A stretch of DNA of 64,000 nucleotides, from assembly GCA_964508135.1 (NCBI GenBank), contig CAZDSU010000025.1, positions 19,606 to 83,605 of the forward strand, given 5' to 3'. Below are positions 52,648 to 61,574 of the stretch, in pieces; position 1 is the first letter of the stretch; every line of letters starts with the position of its first letter. The stretch is from UBA6168 sp964508135. Its GTDB lineage: Bacteria > Bacteroidota > Bacteroidia > Chitinophagales > Saprospiraceae. Under the pieces are notes generated by a model that did no database searches, was not told the origin of the DNA, and saw nothing but the letters and a program-made list of their open reading frames with translations. Both the position numbers and the translations under genes were made by a program.

Positions 52648-53472
52648 TTACCAAAATCTGCTGACTTCTGCGAATTCCGGCACACTCCCCATCCCCTTCC
52701 CCGTCACGCTCACCCCCGCCGCCGCAATCGCAAATCTCGCCGCCCGTTCCACGTCCCGTTCCTCGGCATAGCACAGGGTAAAGGCCGCTGCGAAGATGTC
52801 TCCAGCGCCCGTCGGTTCCACCTCCTCCACGGGCAGTGCGGGAAACTGTCGGCGGCTGTGGCCCTGCTCGAAGACGGTGGCACCTTGGGCACCCTGCGTC
52901 ACGAGCAGTAACGGCGCAATGGAAGCGATGTGTTCAATCAACGCCCAATCCCCGCCCACGTCGGCCTCGCTCATGGAGATGATGTCGGCCTTGGCCAGTA
53001 GTTGCCAATCGGGGATGGGCTTGGGGAAGACTTGATGTTGGGCATCCCATTGCCGCATCCATCCTTGCGGGCAGGCGCAGGTGATGGTGTCTTTTTGTGC
53101 AAAAAAATCGAGGAAGCCGAAGCTCACCTCGTCGCAGATGGGGCCGAGGAGGACGGTTTTGGGCGCTTGCCAATGGGCCGGTAAATCGGCGGGCGTGAGC
53201 GGGTTGGCCCGGCTGTGCAGGTATTGGGTGCGTTGGCCGTCGTGGTAGATGTTCTCGAAAACGGTGGTCTGCGGAGAGGCGACGGCATGGACATTTATCC
53301 CCTCAAATTGCGAAGCGAACTGGAAATCATCGCCGTAGGCGGTGAGGATGGCAGTGTTGTGGCCAAGGCGGTGCGAGAGCAGCCCGGCGTAAGCGGCTGC
53401 ACCGCCGGGCGTGAATCCGCCGGGAATTTTGTCGTGACAGATGTGGCCGATGACGAGAAAATCAGGAGTCAA
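52648..53472 (-). CDS. PfkB family sugar kinase
   Basis: The ribokinase-like pattern is complete: FLVIGHICHDKIPGG, GGAAAYAGLLSHRLG near the start and EPTGAGDIFAAAF (~220-232) with the catalytic Asp near the end. The substrate is unknown. No ATG is available near the conserved N-terminus; I choose TTG 53472 (LTPDFLVIG). The frame can be extended to an ATG at 53580, but that would run through a perfect hairpin (53521-53553) and unlikely sequence. Confidence 0.8.
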   Translation of the reverse strand: MTPDFLVIGHICHDKIPGGFTPGGAAAYAGLLSHRLGHNTAILTAYGDDFQFASQFEGINVHAVASPQTTVFENIYHDGQRTQYLHSRANPLTPADLPAHWQAPKTVLLGPICDEVSFGFLDFFAQKDTITCACPQGWMRQWDAQHQVFPKPIPDWQLLAKADIISMSEADVGGDWALIEHIASIAPLLLVTQGAQGATVFEQGHSRRQFPALPVEEVEPTGAGDIFAAAFTLCYAEERDVERAARFAIAAAGVSVTGKGMGSVPEFAEVSRFW

Positions 53473-53520
53473 TTTTTTGGCGGGAAAGATAGGAATGTTT
53501 GGACATGACTTGTGTCGGAA

Positions 53521-53553
53521 ACCGATACGATTGCTTTGAGCAATCGTATCGGT
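53521..53553. repeat. Perfect hairpin between two minus-strand genes
   Basis: ACCGATACGATTGCT, a 3-base loop, AGCAATCGTATCGGT. No T-run follows, so it is a structural repeat or a transcript-processing site. Confidence 0.7.
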
Positions 53554-53673
53554 ATTCACATGGAAAATCAAAAGAACCATGTCCCGCCTCGGCCACGCCG
53601 AGAAAACCGAAAAGGCAACAGCCGATAGAGGGACTAATGGGTTTGCACGAACAATTGAAAGGGAACTTGCCCC

Positions 53674-54417
53674 CTACCGTTTCTTCACCACCACGTCCAG
53701 CATCATGATTTTTTGCCAAATCTTGCTCGACAACTCGTGCGAGAGCGTCTCCACCTCGTCCACGGTTTTCTGCACTTCGGAGTCCTGGAAGCATTGCACG
53801 TGCAGGGCAGCGAGCTTGGAGTTAATGGCCAAAAGTTCTGAGCAGTAGTCGAGGTAGCGGGTGAGCTGGTAGGGCGTCATGGTACGCTCCGGGGAGGAGG
53901 CGGTTTTTTTGAACTCCGCAACAAGCGAGGCGGGGTCTTTGGTGAGCTGGTGCATGTCCACCACATGGGCGATGGAACGCAGGCGGTGCAGCGAGTTCAA
54001 TGCGGCTCTGCGCTTGATGCGGTTTTCTGCGGTGGCCAAAAACAAGATGGCAAGTCCCAGAAAAATCACCTCGTTGATGGCGCTTTCGGCACCTTGTAGT
54101 ATCTCTAGCAGACCACTTTCTCCCGCCGGGATGTAGTGTACCGTGAACGTGCAAACCCAAACGGTCAGCCCAATGAGCAGGCCAATGGCCACGAAAGTGA
54201 GGATTCGGATGGGCCAAAGCGGTTTGGGCAATTGCTCCACCAGGCCAACGATGGCCGTCGCTACTTCGCTCAACTCATTGGCCACTTTGCCCAGGCCAGA
54301 GTTGGGGAAGCGCTCTTCAATGCGGTTTTTCAGCTTCTCCAAAGTACCGAGGATGTACTCGGACTTCAGTTCGCTGTACCTGCTGGTCGGGAATTTGGTG
54401 TTGAAGAAAAAGGACAC
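53674..54417 (-). CDS. Membrane protein of unknown function
   Basis: A 247-residue protein with two transmembrane segments (~72-92 ILTFVAIGLLIGLTVWVC and ~113-130 INEVIFLGLAILFLA) framed by helical cytoplasmic parts. The C-terminal half is a long helical region (~140-247) with charged repeats that could form a coiled coil. No family recognised. It lies alone between palindromic spacers. Confidence 0.65.
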   Translation of the reverse strand: MSFFFNTKFPTSRYSELKSEYILGTLEKLKNRIEERFPNSGLGKVANELSEVATAIVGLVEQLPKPLWPIRILTFVAIGLLIGLTVWVCTFTVHYIPAGESGLLEILQGAESAINEVIFLGLAILFLATAENRIKRRAALNSLHRLRSIAHVVDMHQLTKDPASLVAEFKKTASSPERTMTPYQLTRYLDYCSELLAINSKLAALHVQCFQDSEVQKTVDEVETLSHELSSKIWQKIMMLDVVVKKR

Positions 54418-54521
54418 TGTGGTGATTGGTGATTAATGCGGATTAGAGGTTGAAATAGCTAAATATGCTGACATCACGGCCGCAGAGCGGCGAAATCTTT
54501 GTAGCCAAATGGGAAACAATG

Positions 54522-54617
54522 GGCTTTGAGGTGCAGCGCACCGCAATATTGCGGTGCGCTGCACCTCAAAGCCTGAAATGCTATGGTTTCTACAAATATT
54601 TCGGTGCGCTGCACCTA
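54522..54617. repeat. 52-bp perfect palindrome plus a half copy
   Basis: 54522-54573 is a perfect palindrome with half-site GGCTTTGAGGTGCAGCGC... and centre CAATATTG. A further TTCGGTGCGCTGCACCT copy lies at 54599-54616, separated by TTTCTACAAATA. The motif GGTGCAGCGCACC occurs in all arms. Confidence 0.85.
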
Positions 54618-54653
54618 TTTTTCAATGCCTAAATTTGCATGATTAATGATTGG

Positions 54654-55433
54654 TCAGGCGAAGTTGCGGTTTTTTTTCAAAAATTTGGCTGCCGCTTCCA
54701 ATGCTTCCGGTTTTCCAACGTCCAACCACTCGTCGGCGCTGTGGTCATAGCCGAAAACCTGCCCCGTCGAGGCAGTTTCCAAGTACACGTCAATGATGGA
54801 AAATACCTCCTCGTCCGCTGGCATCCAGTCGAAAATGGCGGGGCTGATGGCGTGTATGCCGCTGAAAGCGTAAGGGAGGTATGAGGTATGAGGTATGGGG
54901 TATGATGGGGGCTGACTGCCGACTGCCAACTGCCGTACTGACAACTTCTCCTCGCCCGTCTTGGCATTCTGCCAGCCAGTCAAGCACATTTTTTCATCGA
55001 ACAAAAAAAAGCGGGAAGTGACTCGTTTTTGCACGGCGAGCGTGGCGAGCGCCCCGCTTTTGAGGTGTTTTTGGTAAAAATGGGCGAGATCTATGTCCGT
55101 CAGCACATCGGCGTTGCAGACGAGGAAGGGCTGGCCGTCATCGAAAAACCAAGCCGCTTTTTTCAGGCCGCCTCCCGTGTCCAGCAGACGCTCCCGCTCA
55201 TCGGAGATGGCGATGCGGATGCCGAACTGCTCGTTTTTTTTCAAAAAATCAATGACTTGCTCCGCAAAATGGTGGACGTTGACTATCAACTCCCGGCAGC
55301 CCGCCGCCACCAGCCGCCGAATGGCCACTTCGAGCAAGGTCACGCCGTTCACCTCCACGAGCGCCTTTGGGCGGTCGTTGGTCAAAGGCCGTAGGCGGGT
55401 GCCGAGGCCGGCGGCGAAGATGAGGGCTTTCAT
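54654..55433 (-). CDS. MurU/RmlA-like nucleotidyltransferase with an in-frame repeat insertion
   Basis: From the ATG at 55433 (MKALIFAAGLGTRLRPLT) the 259-residue product has the sugar-nucleotide transferase signature GLGTRLRPLTNDRPKAL, VCNADVLTDIDL and FSGIHAISPAIFDW, closest to N-acetylmuramate-1-P uridylyltransferase (MurU) of the recycling pathway or a similar NTP transferase. Bases 54873-54940 encode about 20 extra residues (LSVRQLAVGS, then PPSYPIPHTSYL) made of tandem repeats of the kind found in spacers here. The rest of the fold looks intact. Confidence 0.8.
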   Translation of the reverse strand: MKALIFAAGLGTRLRPLTNDRPKALVEVNGVTLLEVAIRRLVAAGCRELIVNVHHFAEQVIDFLKKNEQFGIRIAISDERERLLDTGGGLKKAAWFFDDGQPFLVCNADVLTDIDLAHFYQKHLKSGALATLAVQKRVTSRFFLFDEKMCLTGWQNAKTGEEKLSVRQLAVGSQPPSYPIPHTSYLPYAFSGIHAISPAIFDWMPADEEVFSIIDVYLETASTGQVFGYDHSADEWLDVGKPEALEAAAKFLKKNRNFA

Positions 55434-55442
55434 TGGAAACTG

Positions 55443-55516
55443 GAAATTGGAAATTGAGAAATTGGGAAATTGGGAAATTGCGTGACGCTCAATTTCCCAA
55501 TTTCTCAATTTCCAAT
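55443..55516. repeat. (GGAAATT) repeat forming a hairpin
   Basis: Units of GAAATTG run rightward (55443-55480) and their complement CAATTTC leftward (55490-55516), around CGTGACGCT. The stop codon of the alpha/beta hydrolase lies in the right arm. Confidence 0.8.
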
Positions 55517-56302
55517 TTCTGCCAAAAACTCCCGAAACGCCTTCGCCGTCTCCCGGCTGGCAGAGAACATGCCCATGTGCCCAACGGTCGAGTAAACATG
55601 GATGATGCCCTGGCTGGGCAGGTGCGACATGACCATGCTCAGTTCAAGCGGCACGGCGGTGTCGTGCTGGCCGATGAGCATGAGCACGGGGCAGGCGATG
55701 TTGCGGAGCACCTCGGAACGGTCGGGGCGCAGGCGCATGGCATTGATGGCGGCAATGATGGCCTCTGGCTTAAACTGTACTGCATTGTGTATCAAGCCAT
55801 TAACCTCCGATTGGTAGCCTTTCGAGAAATCATAAATGAACAGTTGCGGGATGGTCTGGCGCACGTAGATGACGTGGCCGTTGGTGTGAATGAATTCGAT
55901 GGACTTAAGCCGTCCCGCTTTTTTCTCCTCTGTATCGGCGAAGGGGTGCGAATGGAACATGCACAGCCCGGCGAGTTTTTCGCCCCATTTTTCGGCGAAG
56001 GCCAGCGCTACGTAGCCGCCCATGCTGTGGGCGGTGAGGATGAATTTTTTCAAACCGAGGTGCTCAACCACTGTGGCCACGGCCTCGGCCATGCTTTCGA
56101 TGGTGAGGTTCTCGGTCAGTTCGGAGCTGCCGCAGCCGGGCAGGTCAATGCGAACGAAACGGCGGGCGGGCAGCAGCGGCAGCCATTCGTCCCAAAGCCG
56201 GCTGTCTTCAAGAAAGCCGTGGAGCAGCACCACCGGCAGCCCCTCTCCGGTTTTGTTGTCAAAATAAGCTATCTGTTTCCCTTGGAAAATTATTTGTTCC
56301 AT
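55505..56302 (-). CDS. Alpha/beta hydrolase
   Basis: From the ATG at 56302 (MEQIIFQGKQIAYFD) the 265-residue product is an alpha/beta hydrolase: VVLLHGFLEDSRLW (oxyanion loop), nucleophile elbow LTAHSMGGYVAL (Ser), Asp in MLIGQHDTAVP and His in STVGHMGMF. Substrate unknown. Its last codons (EIGN, then TGA) fall in the GAAATTG repeat, so the C-terminus was probably set by the repeat. Confidence 0.85.
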   Translation of the reverse strand: MEQIIFQGKQIAYFDNKTGEGLPVVLLHGFLEDSRLWDEWLPLLPARRFVRIDLPGCGSSELTENLTIESMAEAVATVVEHLGLKKFILTAHSMGGYVALAFAEKWGEKLAGLCMFHSHPFADTEEKKAGRLKSIEFIHTNGHVIYVRQTIPQLFIYDFSKGYQSEVNGLIHNAVQFKPEAIIAAINAMRLRPDRSEVLRNIACPVLMLIGQHDTAVPLELSMVMSHLPSQGIIHVYSTVGHMGMFSASRETAKAFREFLAEIGN

Positions 56303-56536
56303 TGTCCTGTTTTCAACTTGGCCTCGGCTGAGTTGCTTTTCAAAACATTGAATCACAATATTTTACAAAAACAAAACCCGATTCGAAGCCGCCCATTCCA
56401 GCAAATCAGCCACGCCATTTGCGAAGCGAAAACTGCTATTTTTTTGCAAAAGTAGTTTTATCGAAAAGTATTCGGGTCAATTTCTAATTTTACCCATTCG
56501 ATTTGGAGAACTACACGACCGGAAAATTCCTTACTG

Positions 56537-57781
56537 ATGACTTCTTTAGGCAATGTAAAGCAAAAATTGAATACCATTGGGCAACTGGAACGGGACCTTA
56601 ACCTGAAGCAGTTGCAGATAAACCGGCTGCTCAACATCACGCAGGCCATCAACAACAACGTGAAAATGAGCGGCCTGTTCGAGATGTACACCTCGTTTTT
56701 GAGCTGGGAGATGGGCGTGAAAAAAATGGCGCTCTACTACCGCAAGGACAAAAAATGGGTCTGCTCCGCCCATATTGGCTTCCAGGATGGCGAACTAAAG
56801 ACCGATGTTTCTGACCAACTTTCCCAATACACCCGTCTGCACACCTTGGCCGACAGCGACGACCCGTTCTTTCGGCAGTTCGATGTGGTAATCCCCGTGA
56901 AGCACAAGGATGTCCACCTGGCCTACGTCTTCATCGGCGGTTTTGGGGAGGAAGAGGATATGTACAACAAGGTGCAGTTCATCACCACCATCACCAACAT
57001 CATCACCGTAGCCATTGAAAACAAGCGGCTTTTCAAGAAACAAATAGAAGAGGAGCGCTTGCGCAAGGAGATGGAACTGGCCAGCGAAATGCAGCAGTTG
57101 CTCATCCCGAAGTCGCTGCCCACCCGCAAGGAGTATGAGCTTTCGGCTATCTACCGCCCACACTTGAACGTCGGGGGCGACTACTTCGACTTCGTGGAGC
57201 ACGGGGGCGGCAAAATCACTTTTTGCATCGCCGACATTGCTGGCAAGGGCGTGGCCGCAGCGCTGCTCATGTCCAATTTCCAGTCGAGCTTCCACAACCT
57301 GCTGGAGCGCCACGACAACCTGACGGCGTTCGTGGAAGACCTGAACCGCTCGGTGCTGCGCATCACGAAGGGCGAACGGTTCCTGACGTTTTTTGTGGCG
57401 CAGTTTGACCTCAACACCCGGATGCTGACCTACGTGAACGCGGGGCACAACCCGCCAATCCTGGCCATGAATGAGCAACTGTATTACCTCGACAAGGGCA
57501 CCACGGTACTGGGGGCTTTCGACGAATTGCCTTTCATCGAGCAAGGCACGGAAAAAGTGGACGGGGAAGCCCTAATTTTGCTGTTCACCGACGGACTGAC
57601 GGAGCTGCAAAACGAGGCGGGTGACTACGTGGACGAGAACTTCGGGCAAAAGTTCGTGTTGGCGAACTACCACCTGTCCGCCACGGAGTTCAACAAAAAA
57701 GTGATGGATGCACTGGATTTATTCAAGGGCCGGGCTGGGTTTCAAGACGATTTCACGGTGCTGACGTGCAAGGTTTTTTGA
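56537..57781 (+). CDS. SpoIIE/RsbU-type PP2C phosphatase with GAF-like sensor
   Basis: A 414-residue cytoplasmic protein: helical start (~1-30), a GAF-like domain (~40-165), a linker helix (EEERLRKEMELASEMQQLL, ~168-186) and a PP2C phosphatase (~195-412) with GGDYFDF, CIADIAGKGVAAALLMSNFQ, AGHNPPIL and ILLFTDGLTE, which carry the metal Asp residues. Such phosphatases switch anti-sigma antagonists or similar Ser/Thr-phosphorylated partners. No partner is adjacent. The stop is followed at once by a GATTTGAG repeat tract. Confidence 0.85.
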   Translation: MTSLGNVKQKLNTIGQLERDLNLKQLQINRLLNITQAINNNVKMSGLFEMYTSFLSWEMGVKKMALYYRKDKKWVCSAHIGFQDGELKTDVSDQLSQYTRLHTLADSDDPFFRQFDVVIPVKHKDVHLAYVFIGGFGEEEDMYNKVQFITTITNIITVAIENKRLFKKQIEEERLRKEMELASEMQQLLIPKSLPTRKEYELSAIYRPHLNVGGDYFDFVEHGGGKITFCIADIAGKGVAAALLMSNFQSSFHNLLERHDNLTAFVEDLNRSVLRITKGERFLTFFVAQFDLNTRMLTYVNAGHNPPILAMNEQLYYLDKGTTVLGAFDELPFIEQGTEKVDGEALILLFTDGLTELQNEAGDYVDENFGQKFVLANYHLSATEFNKKVMDALDLFKGRAGFQDDFTVLTCKVF

Positions 57782-57862
57782 GGAGAGATTGAGGATTTGA
57801 GAGATTGAGGATTTGAGGATTTGAGAGATTGAGAGGGGGGCCACCTCAAACTCTCAAGCCCC
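57782..57862. repeat. (GATTTGAG/GATTGAG) microrepeat after the PP2C stop
   Basis: Five or so alternating units GAGATTGAG and GATTTGAG begin exactly at the TGA stop, followed by an inverted stretch (CCTCAAACTCTCAAG) that can pair with them. Confidence 0.7.
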
Positions 57863-57966
57863 ATTCATCCATGAATACTGCTGTCGCATCGAATAGTTAG
57901 CGCAGAAGAAAGAACCTATCGCTAAAATTTGCGTTCACTTCGCACTACAATACTAGAAAACGAACG

Positions 57967-58746
57967 ATGAAAGATAAAAACGTAGCAGGAATTTTGGCAT
58001 TGTTTCTTGGGTGGGTGGGTATCCATCGGTTTTACCTGGGACAGGTAGGACTTGGCATTTTGTACGCCGTTTTCTTTTGGTTTCCGCTCATCTGGCTGAT
58101 TTCACTGATTGATGCCATCGTGCTTTTTTCCATGAACAAAGAAGTTTTTGACGTAAAATACAACAAGGAAGTTTGGCAACGCCAACAGCAACAGCCCGAC
58201 TTCCAGCGCAGGCGCCCGACGGACTTCGATCGCCGAGAAATGCGCCCACAAGCACCGCCGCCCGCCCCTAAAGCCCAAGCCAACCGCCCAAACCTCTACA
58301 AACAGACCGGGCTTGAAAAATTTAAGGACTTCGATTATGCGGGGGCTATTGAAGATTTCAATAAATCCCTAGAAATTGCCCCGCAGGACATCGCCACTCA
58401 CTTCAATCTCGCATGCGCTTACTCCTTGGTAGAGGATAAAAAAAAGGCATTATCGCACCTCGACAAAGCCGTTCAGTTTGGCTTCAAGGATTTTCAAAAA
58501 ATAAAAGAGCACCACGCACTGGCCTACTTGCGCATCCAGAAAGATTTTGACCAATTCGAGGAAAATGGCTTCCGGCTTATATCAAAAACCACAAACACCC
58601 CCGTTGACAACCAAGGAGATGAGAACCTCCTTGCCTCGCATCCCGACCTGCTCGACCGGATAAAAAAACTGGCCGAACTGCGGGAACATGGCCTGCTCAC
58701 AGAACAGGAATTTGAAGCGGAACAGCGTAAGCTAATGGGGAATTGA
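57967..58746 (+). CDS. TM2 - TPR - SHOCT-like protein
   Basis: A 259-residue protein in three parts: a TM2 domain (~1-65) with GILALFLGWVGIHRFYLGQ and a second helix FFWFPLIWLISLIDAIVLF; a Gln/Arg/Pro linker (~68-110); a TPR pair (~113-185: YAGAIEDFNKSLEIAPQDIA type); and a C-terminal SHOCT-like helix pair (KLAELREHGLLTEQEFEAEQRKLM, read as two short pieces). It is an inner-membrane protein of unknown role. A hairpin follows at 58825-58852. Confidence 0.85.
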   Translation: MKDKNVAGILALFLGWVGIHRFYLGQVGLGILYAVFFWFPLIWLISLIDAIVLFSMNKEVFDVKYNKEVWQRQQQQPDFQRRRPTDFDRREMRPQAPPPAPKAQANRPNLYKQTGLEKFKDFDYAGAIEDFNKSLEIAPQDIATHFNLACAYSLVEDKKKALSHLDKAVQFGFKDFQKIKEHHALAYLRIQKDFDQFEENGFRLISKTTNTPVDNQGDENLLASHPDLLDRIKKLAELREHGLLTEQEFEAEQRKLMGN

Positions 58747-58824
58747 CGGTTTCAGTTTTCAATTGGGTTTATGGGTTCACGTGCCGCCTACCTGAAACCA
58801 TAAGCTGAAACCCCTTTGAAGCCT

Positions 58825-58854
58825 AATCCCGATACCGCTTTGGCCGGGATTTTG
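58825..58854 (+). terminator. Probable terminator after the TM2 gene
   Basis: AATCCCG and CGGGATT pair across a 13-base region, followed by TTG; a modest terminator. Confidence 0.5.
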
Positions 58855-58947
58855 CAAATGGAGAAAACTAAAAGAAAATTTTAACAAATACACTTTCCAC
58901 AGAAGGAACTATGAGACGTTCTAACATGGACTACAAACACAAACATA

Positions 58948-59607
58948 ATGGTTGCTGAAAACCTAATTTCCTCCGCGGTTTTGCCCCTTCGGACCTCCGA
59001 CACTGGCAAAATGGCACTCGCCTCGATGGAGAACTTCAACGTGCGCCACCTGCCCATCGTCAACGACCGGCAACTGCTCGGCGTCATTTGCGAAGACGAC
59101 ATCCTGATTCACAATATCAATGAGCCAATCGGCTCGTACCAGCTTTCCCTAGTCCATGCTTTTGTCAAAAAATCCGACCACCTCTATGAGGTAATGCGGC
59201 TGCTTGCAGAGCACCAGCTGACCATCATTCCAGTGGTGGACGAGCTGGGTGACTATATCGGCATGGTTTCCTTGGAAGACGTGTTGAACTATTTTGCAAA
59301 AACGGCGGCGTTCAGCGATTCAGGTAGCATTGTTGTGCTGGAGTTCCAGCAGCGGAGCTACTCTCTTGCTGAGATCGCCCGACTTGTGGAGGCAGAGGGC
59401 GCCACCATTCTGAGCACCTTCGTCTCCTCAAAGCCAGAGTCTTCCATTGTGGAAGTCACCCTAAAAATCAACCGGCAGGACATCCACAACATCCTCGCTG
59501 CCTTCGAGCGCTTCGGCTACGTCATCAAGGCTTCGTTCAACGAGGAGGAGTACTTGGAGTCGCTCCAAGAGCGGTACGATGCACTGATGAGCTACCTCAA
59601 TGTTTAG
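58948..59607 (+). CDS. CBS-domain pair protein
   Basis: A 219-residue cytoplasmic protein with two CBS motifs (~1-50: VRHLPIVNDRQLLGVICEDDIL; ~75-130: LTIIPVVDELGDYIGMVSLEDVL, read as separate pieces) and a C-terminal ACT-like half (~140-219). It likely senses an adenine nucleotide. The stop codon TAG is the first part of a TTTAGAC repeat (59603-59642). It is convergent with rnc, with a bidirectional terminator between them. Confidence 0.85.
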   Translation: MVAENLISSAVLPLRTSDTGKMALASMENFNVRHLPIVNDRQLLGVICEDDILIHNINEPIGSYQLSLVHAFVKKSDHLYEVMRLLAEHQLTIIPVVDELGDYIGMVSLEDVLNYFAKTAAFSDSGSIVVLEFQQRSYSLAEIARLVEAEGATILSTFVSSKPESSIVEVTLKINRQDIHNILAAFERFGYVIKASFNEEEYLESLQERYDALMSYLNV

Positions 59608-59770
59608 ATTTTAGACGGGAGACTTTAGACTTTAGAGGGGCGTTAGTACGCATCAACAGTTCGATTTTTTCATAAAAAAACAGCCGTGTCGGAGTGCGAC
59701 ACGGCTGTTTTTCGTTTAGAAACGAAGCGTGATCGAAACGCCCATCTAAAGTCTCCTGTCTAAAGTCTAA
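59603..59770. repeat. TTTAGAC inverted-repeat element between CBS gene and rnc
   Basis: The left arm 59603-59642 (TTTAGATTTTAGAC, then GGGAGACTTTAG...) is inverted at 59739-59770. Both arms begin at or just after the stop codons of the convergent genes. Total about 168 bases with a terminator in the middle. Confidence 0.7.
59677..59711. terminator. Bidirectional terminator
   Basis: AAAACAGCCGTGTCG and CGACACGGCTGTTTT (15 bp, 5-base loop), with a T-run on each side, between two convergent genes. Confidence 0.9.
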
Positions 59771-59775
59771 AAAAA

Positions 59776-60555
59776 TCAATCCTCGTTTTCCTCCTCGTCT
59801 TCCTCTTCAACTACGCCATTTTCGCCAGTATCTGCTATGATTCCGAGCACCATCATTGCCTTTTCGGAGGCCGTCTGCTCAGCGCTTTTCTTATTGAAAT
59901 CGTCGGCGGTGGCCACTTTTTGGTTGTCCACCATTACCGCTACTTTGAAACGGTCACGCTTCTCGAACTTGTAGCGGGCCACGAGTTTGTAGCTGACGGT
60001 TTGTCCATTTTTCTGGCACCATTCGAGGAGCTGGCTCTTGTAGTTGTCGTCGAAGCTTTCCAACTCGTGCACGTCCACGTAGTTGCGCAGAATTTTGTTG
60101 ATGACAAAACGCTTGGTAGCCCCGTAGCCCTTCTCCAGGTAAACTGCCCCGACGAGTGCTTCCACGGCATTGCCGAGCATGGAGCGGCTGAGACGGGTTT
60201 GGCTGTAGTCGCTCAAGAGCATGTCGAGTCCCATTTTGTCGCCAATTTTGTTCAGCGTGTTCCGCTTCACGATTTTCGAGCGCATTTTCGTCAAGAAGCC
60301 CTCGTTGGCGTTGGGGTACTTGATGAACAGGTACTCTGCCACGATAGTGCCGAGCACCGCATCGCCGAGGAACTCCAGGCGCTCGTTGTTCTGCATGGCA
60401 TAGACCTTGTCCGAGGGGTTGGACTTGTGCGAGAAGGCCAACTTGAAAATTGACATATTGGCTGGCGTAAAGCCAATCAATGGCCTCATCTTGTTGGCGA
60501 AATCCTTCTCTGGATGGAAAAAACGGTTGTTTAGACGTAAAAGTAGCCGCAGCAC
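59776..60555 (-). CDS. rnc: Ribonuclease III
   Basis: A 259-residue protein with the RNase III signature NERLEFLGDAVLG (~57-69), GNAVEALVGAVYLEKG (~125-140; catalytic acidic residues) and a C-terminal dsRNA-binding domain (~165-240, ending SAEQTASEKAMMVLG). It processes rRNA precursors and other double-stranded RNA. It stands alone here, not beside acpP/fabF. A highly acidic tail (EEEDEEENED) is present. Confidence 0.95.
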   Translation of the reverse strand: MLRLLLRLNNRFFHPEKDFANKMRPLIGFTPANMSIFKLAFSHKSNPSDKVYAMQNNERLEFLGDAVLGTIVAEYLFIKYPNANEGFLTKMRSKIVKRNTLNKIGDKMGLDMLLSDYSQTRLSRSMLGNAVEALVGAVYLEKGYGATKRFVINKILRNYVDVHELESFDDNYKSQLLEWCQKNGQTVSYKLVARYKFEKRDRFKVAVMVDNQKVATADDFNKKSAEQTASEKAMMVLGIIADTGENGVVEEEDEEENED

Positions 60556-61201
<646 letters not shown>

Positions 61202-61210
61202 TTTCTTAGG

Positions 61211-61377
61211 TTGTAGTTCGCCAGTGGGCAGTGGGCAGTCAGTGACTGCTAATCCGGAATTTTTTTCCATTGCCCCAAAGAAGAACTACCTAACCCACAC
61301 TTTCAAATTTCACTTGCTTGTATTCTTGAACATATTAGCAGTCAGTGACTGCCAACTGCCCCACTGGCAAACTACAA
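61211..61377. repeat. 167-bp inverted-repeat element
   Basis: Arms of about 43 bases: left 61211-61253 (TTGTAGTTCGCCAGTGGGCA, then GTGGGCAGTCAGTGACTGCT, AAT), right 61334-61377 nearly its complement. It carries no gene. It sits between tRNA-Ser and the TIM-barrel gene, and could be a MITE or a folded spacer repeat. No target duplication was found. Confidence 0.7.
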
Positions 61378-61574
61378 ACTGGGTGGGCAAAGATATAGCG
61401 GGAATTGGTAAAAAATCCCATCTGCACCCGCACTGCTAAAATTTTTTGAAAGTTTACCTACCTTTCGCTGCGCAAGCTGCTGGTTTGCGAAACGGCGATG
61501 CACCTTCAATGTTTCCTCCTTCTGCAACTTGCCACAGCAACCGGCATTTTTCACCAAAACAAAATAGAAAGCTT

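Noticed and set aside
51633..52664. 343-codon plus-strand open frame
   Set aside because: Antisense to the glycosyltransferase gene; no domain, atypical composition.
55433..56455. 340-codon plus-strand open frame
   Set aside because: Antisense to the alpha/beta hydrolase and starting in the GAAATTG repeat.
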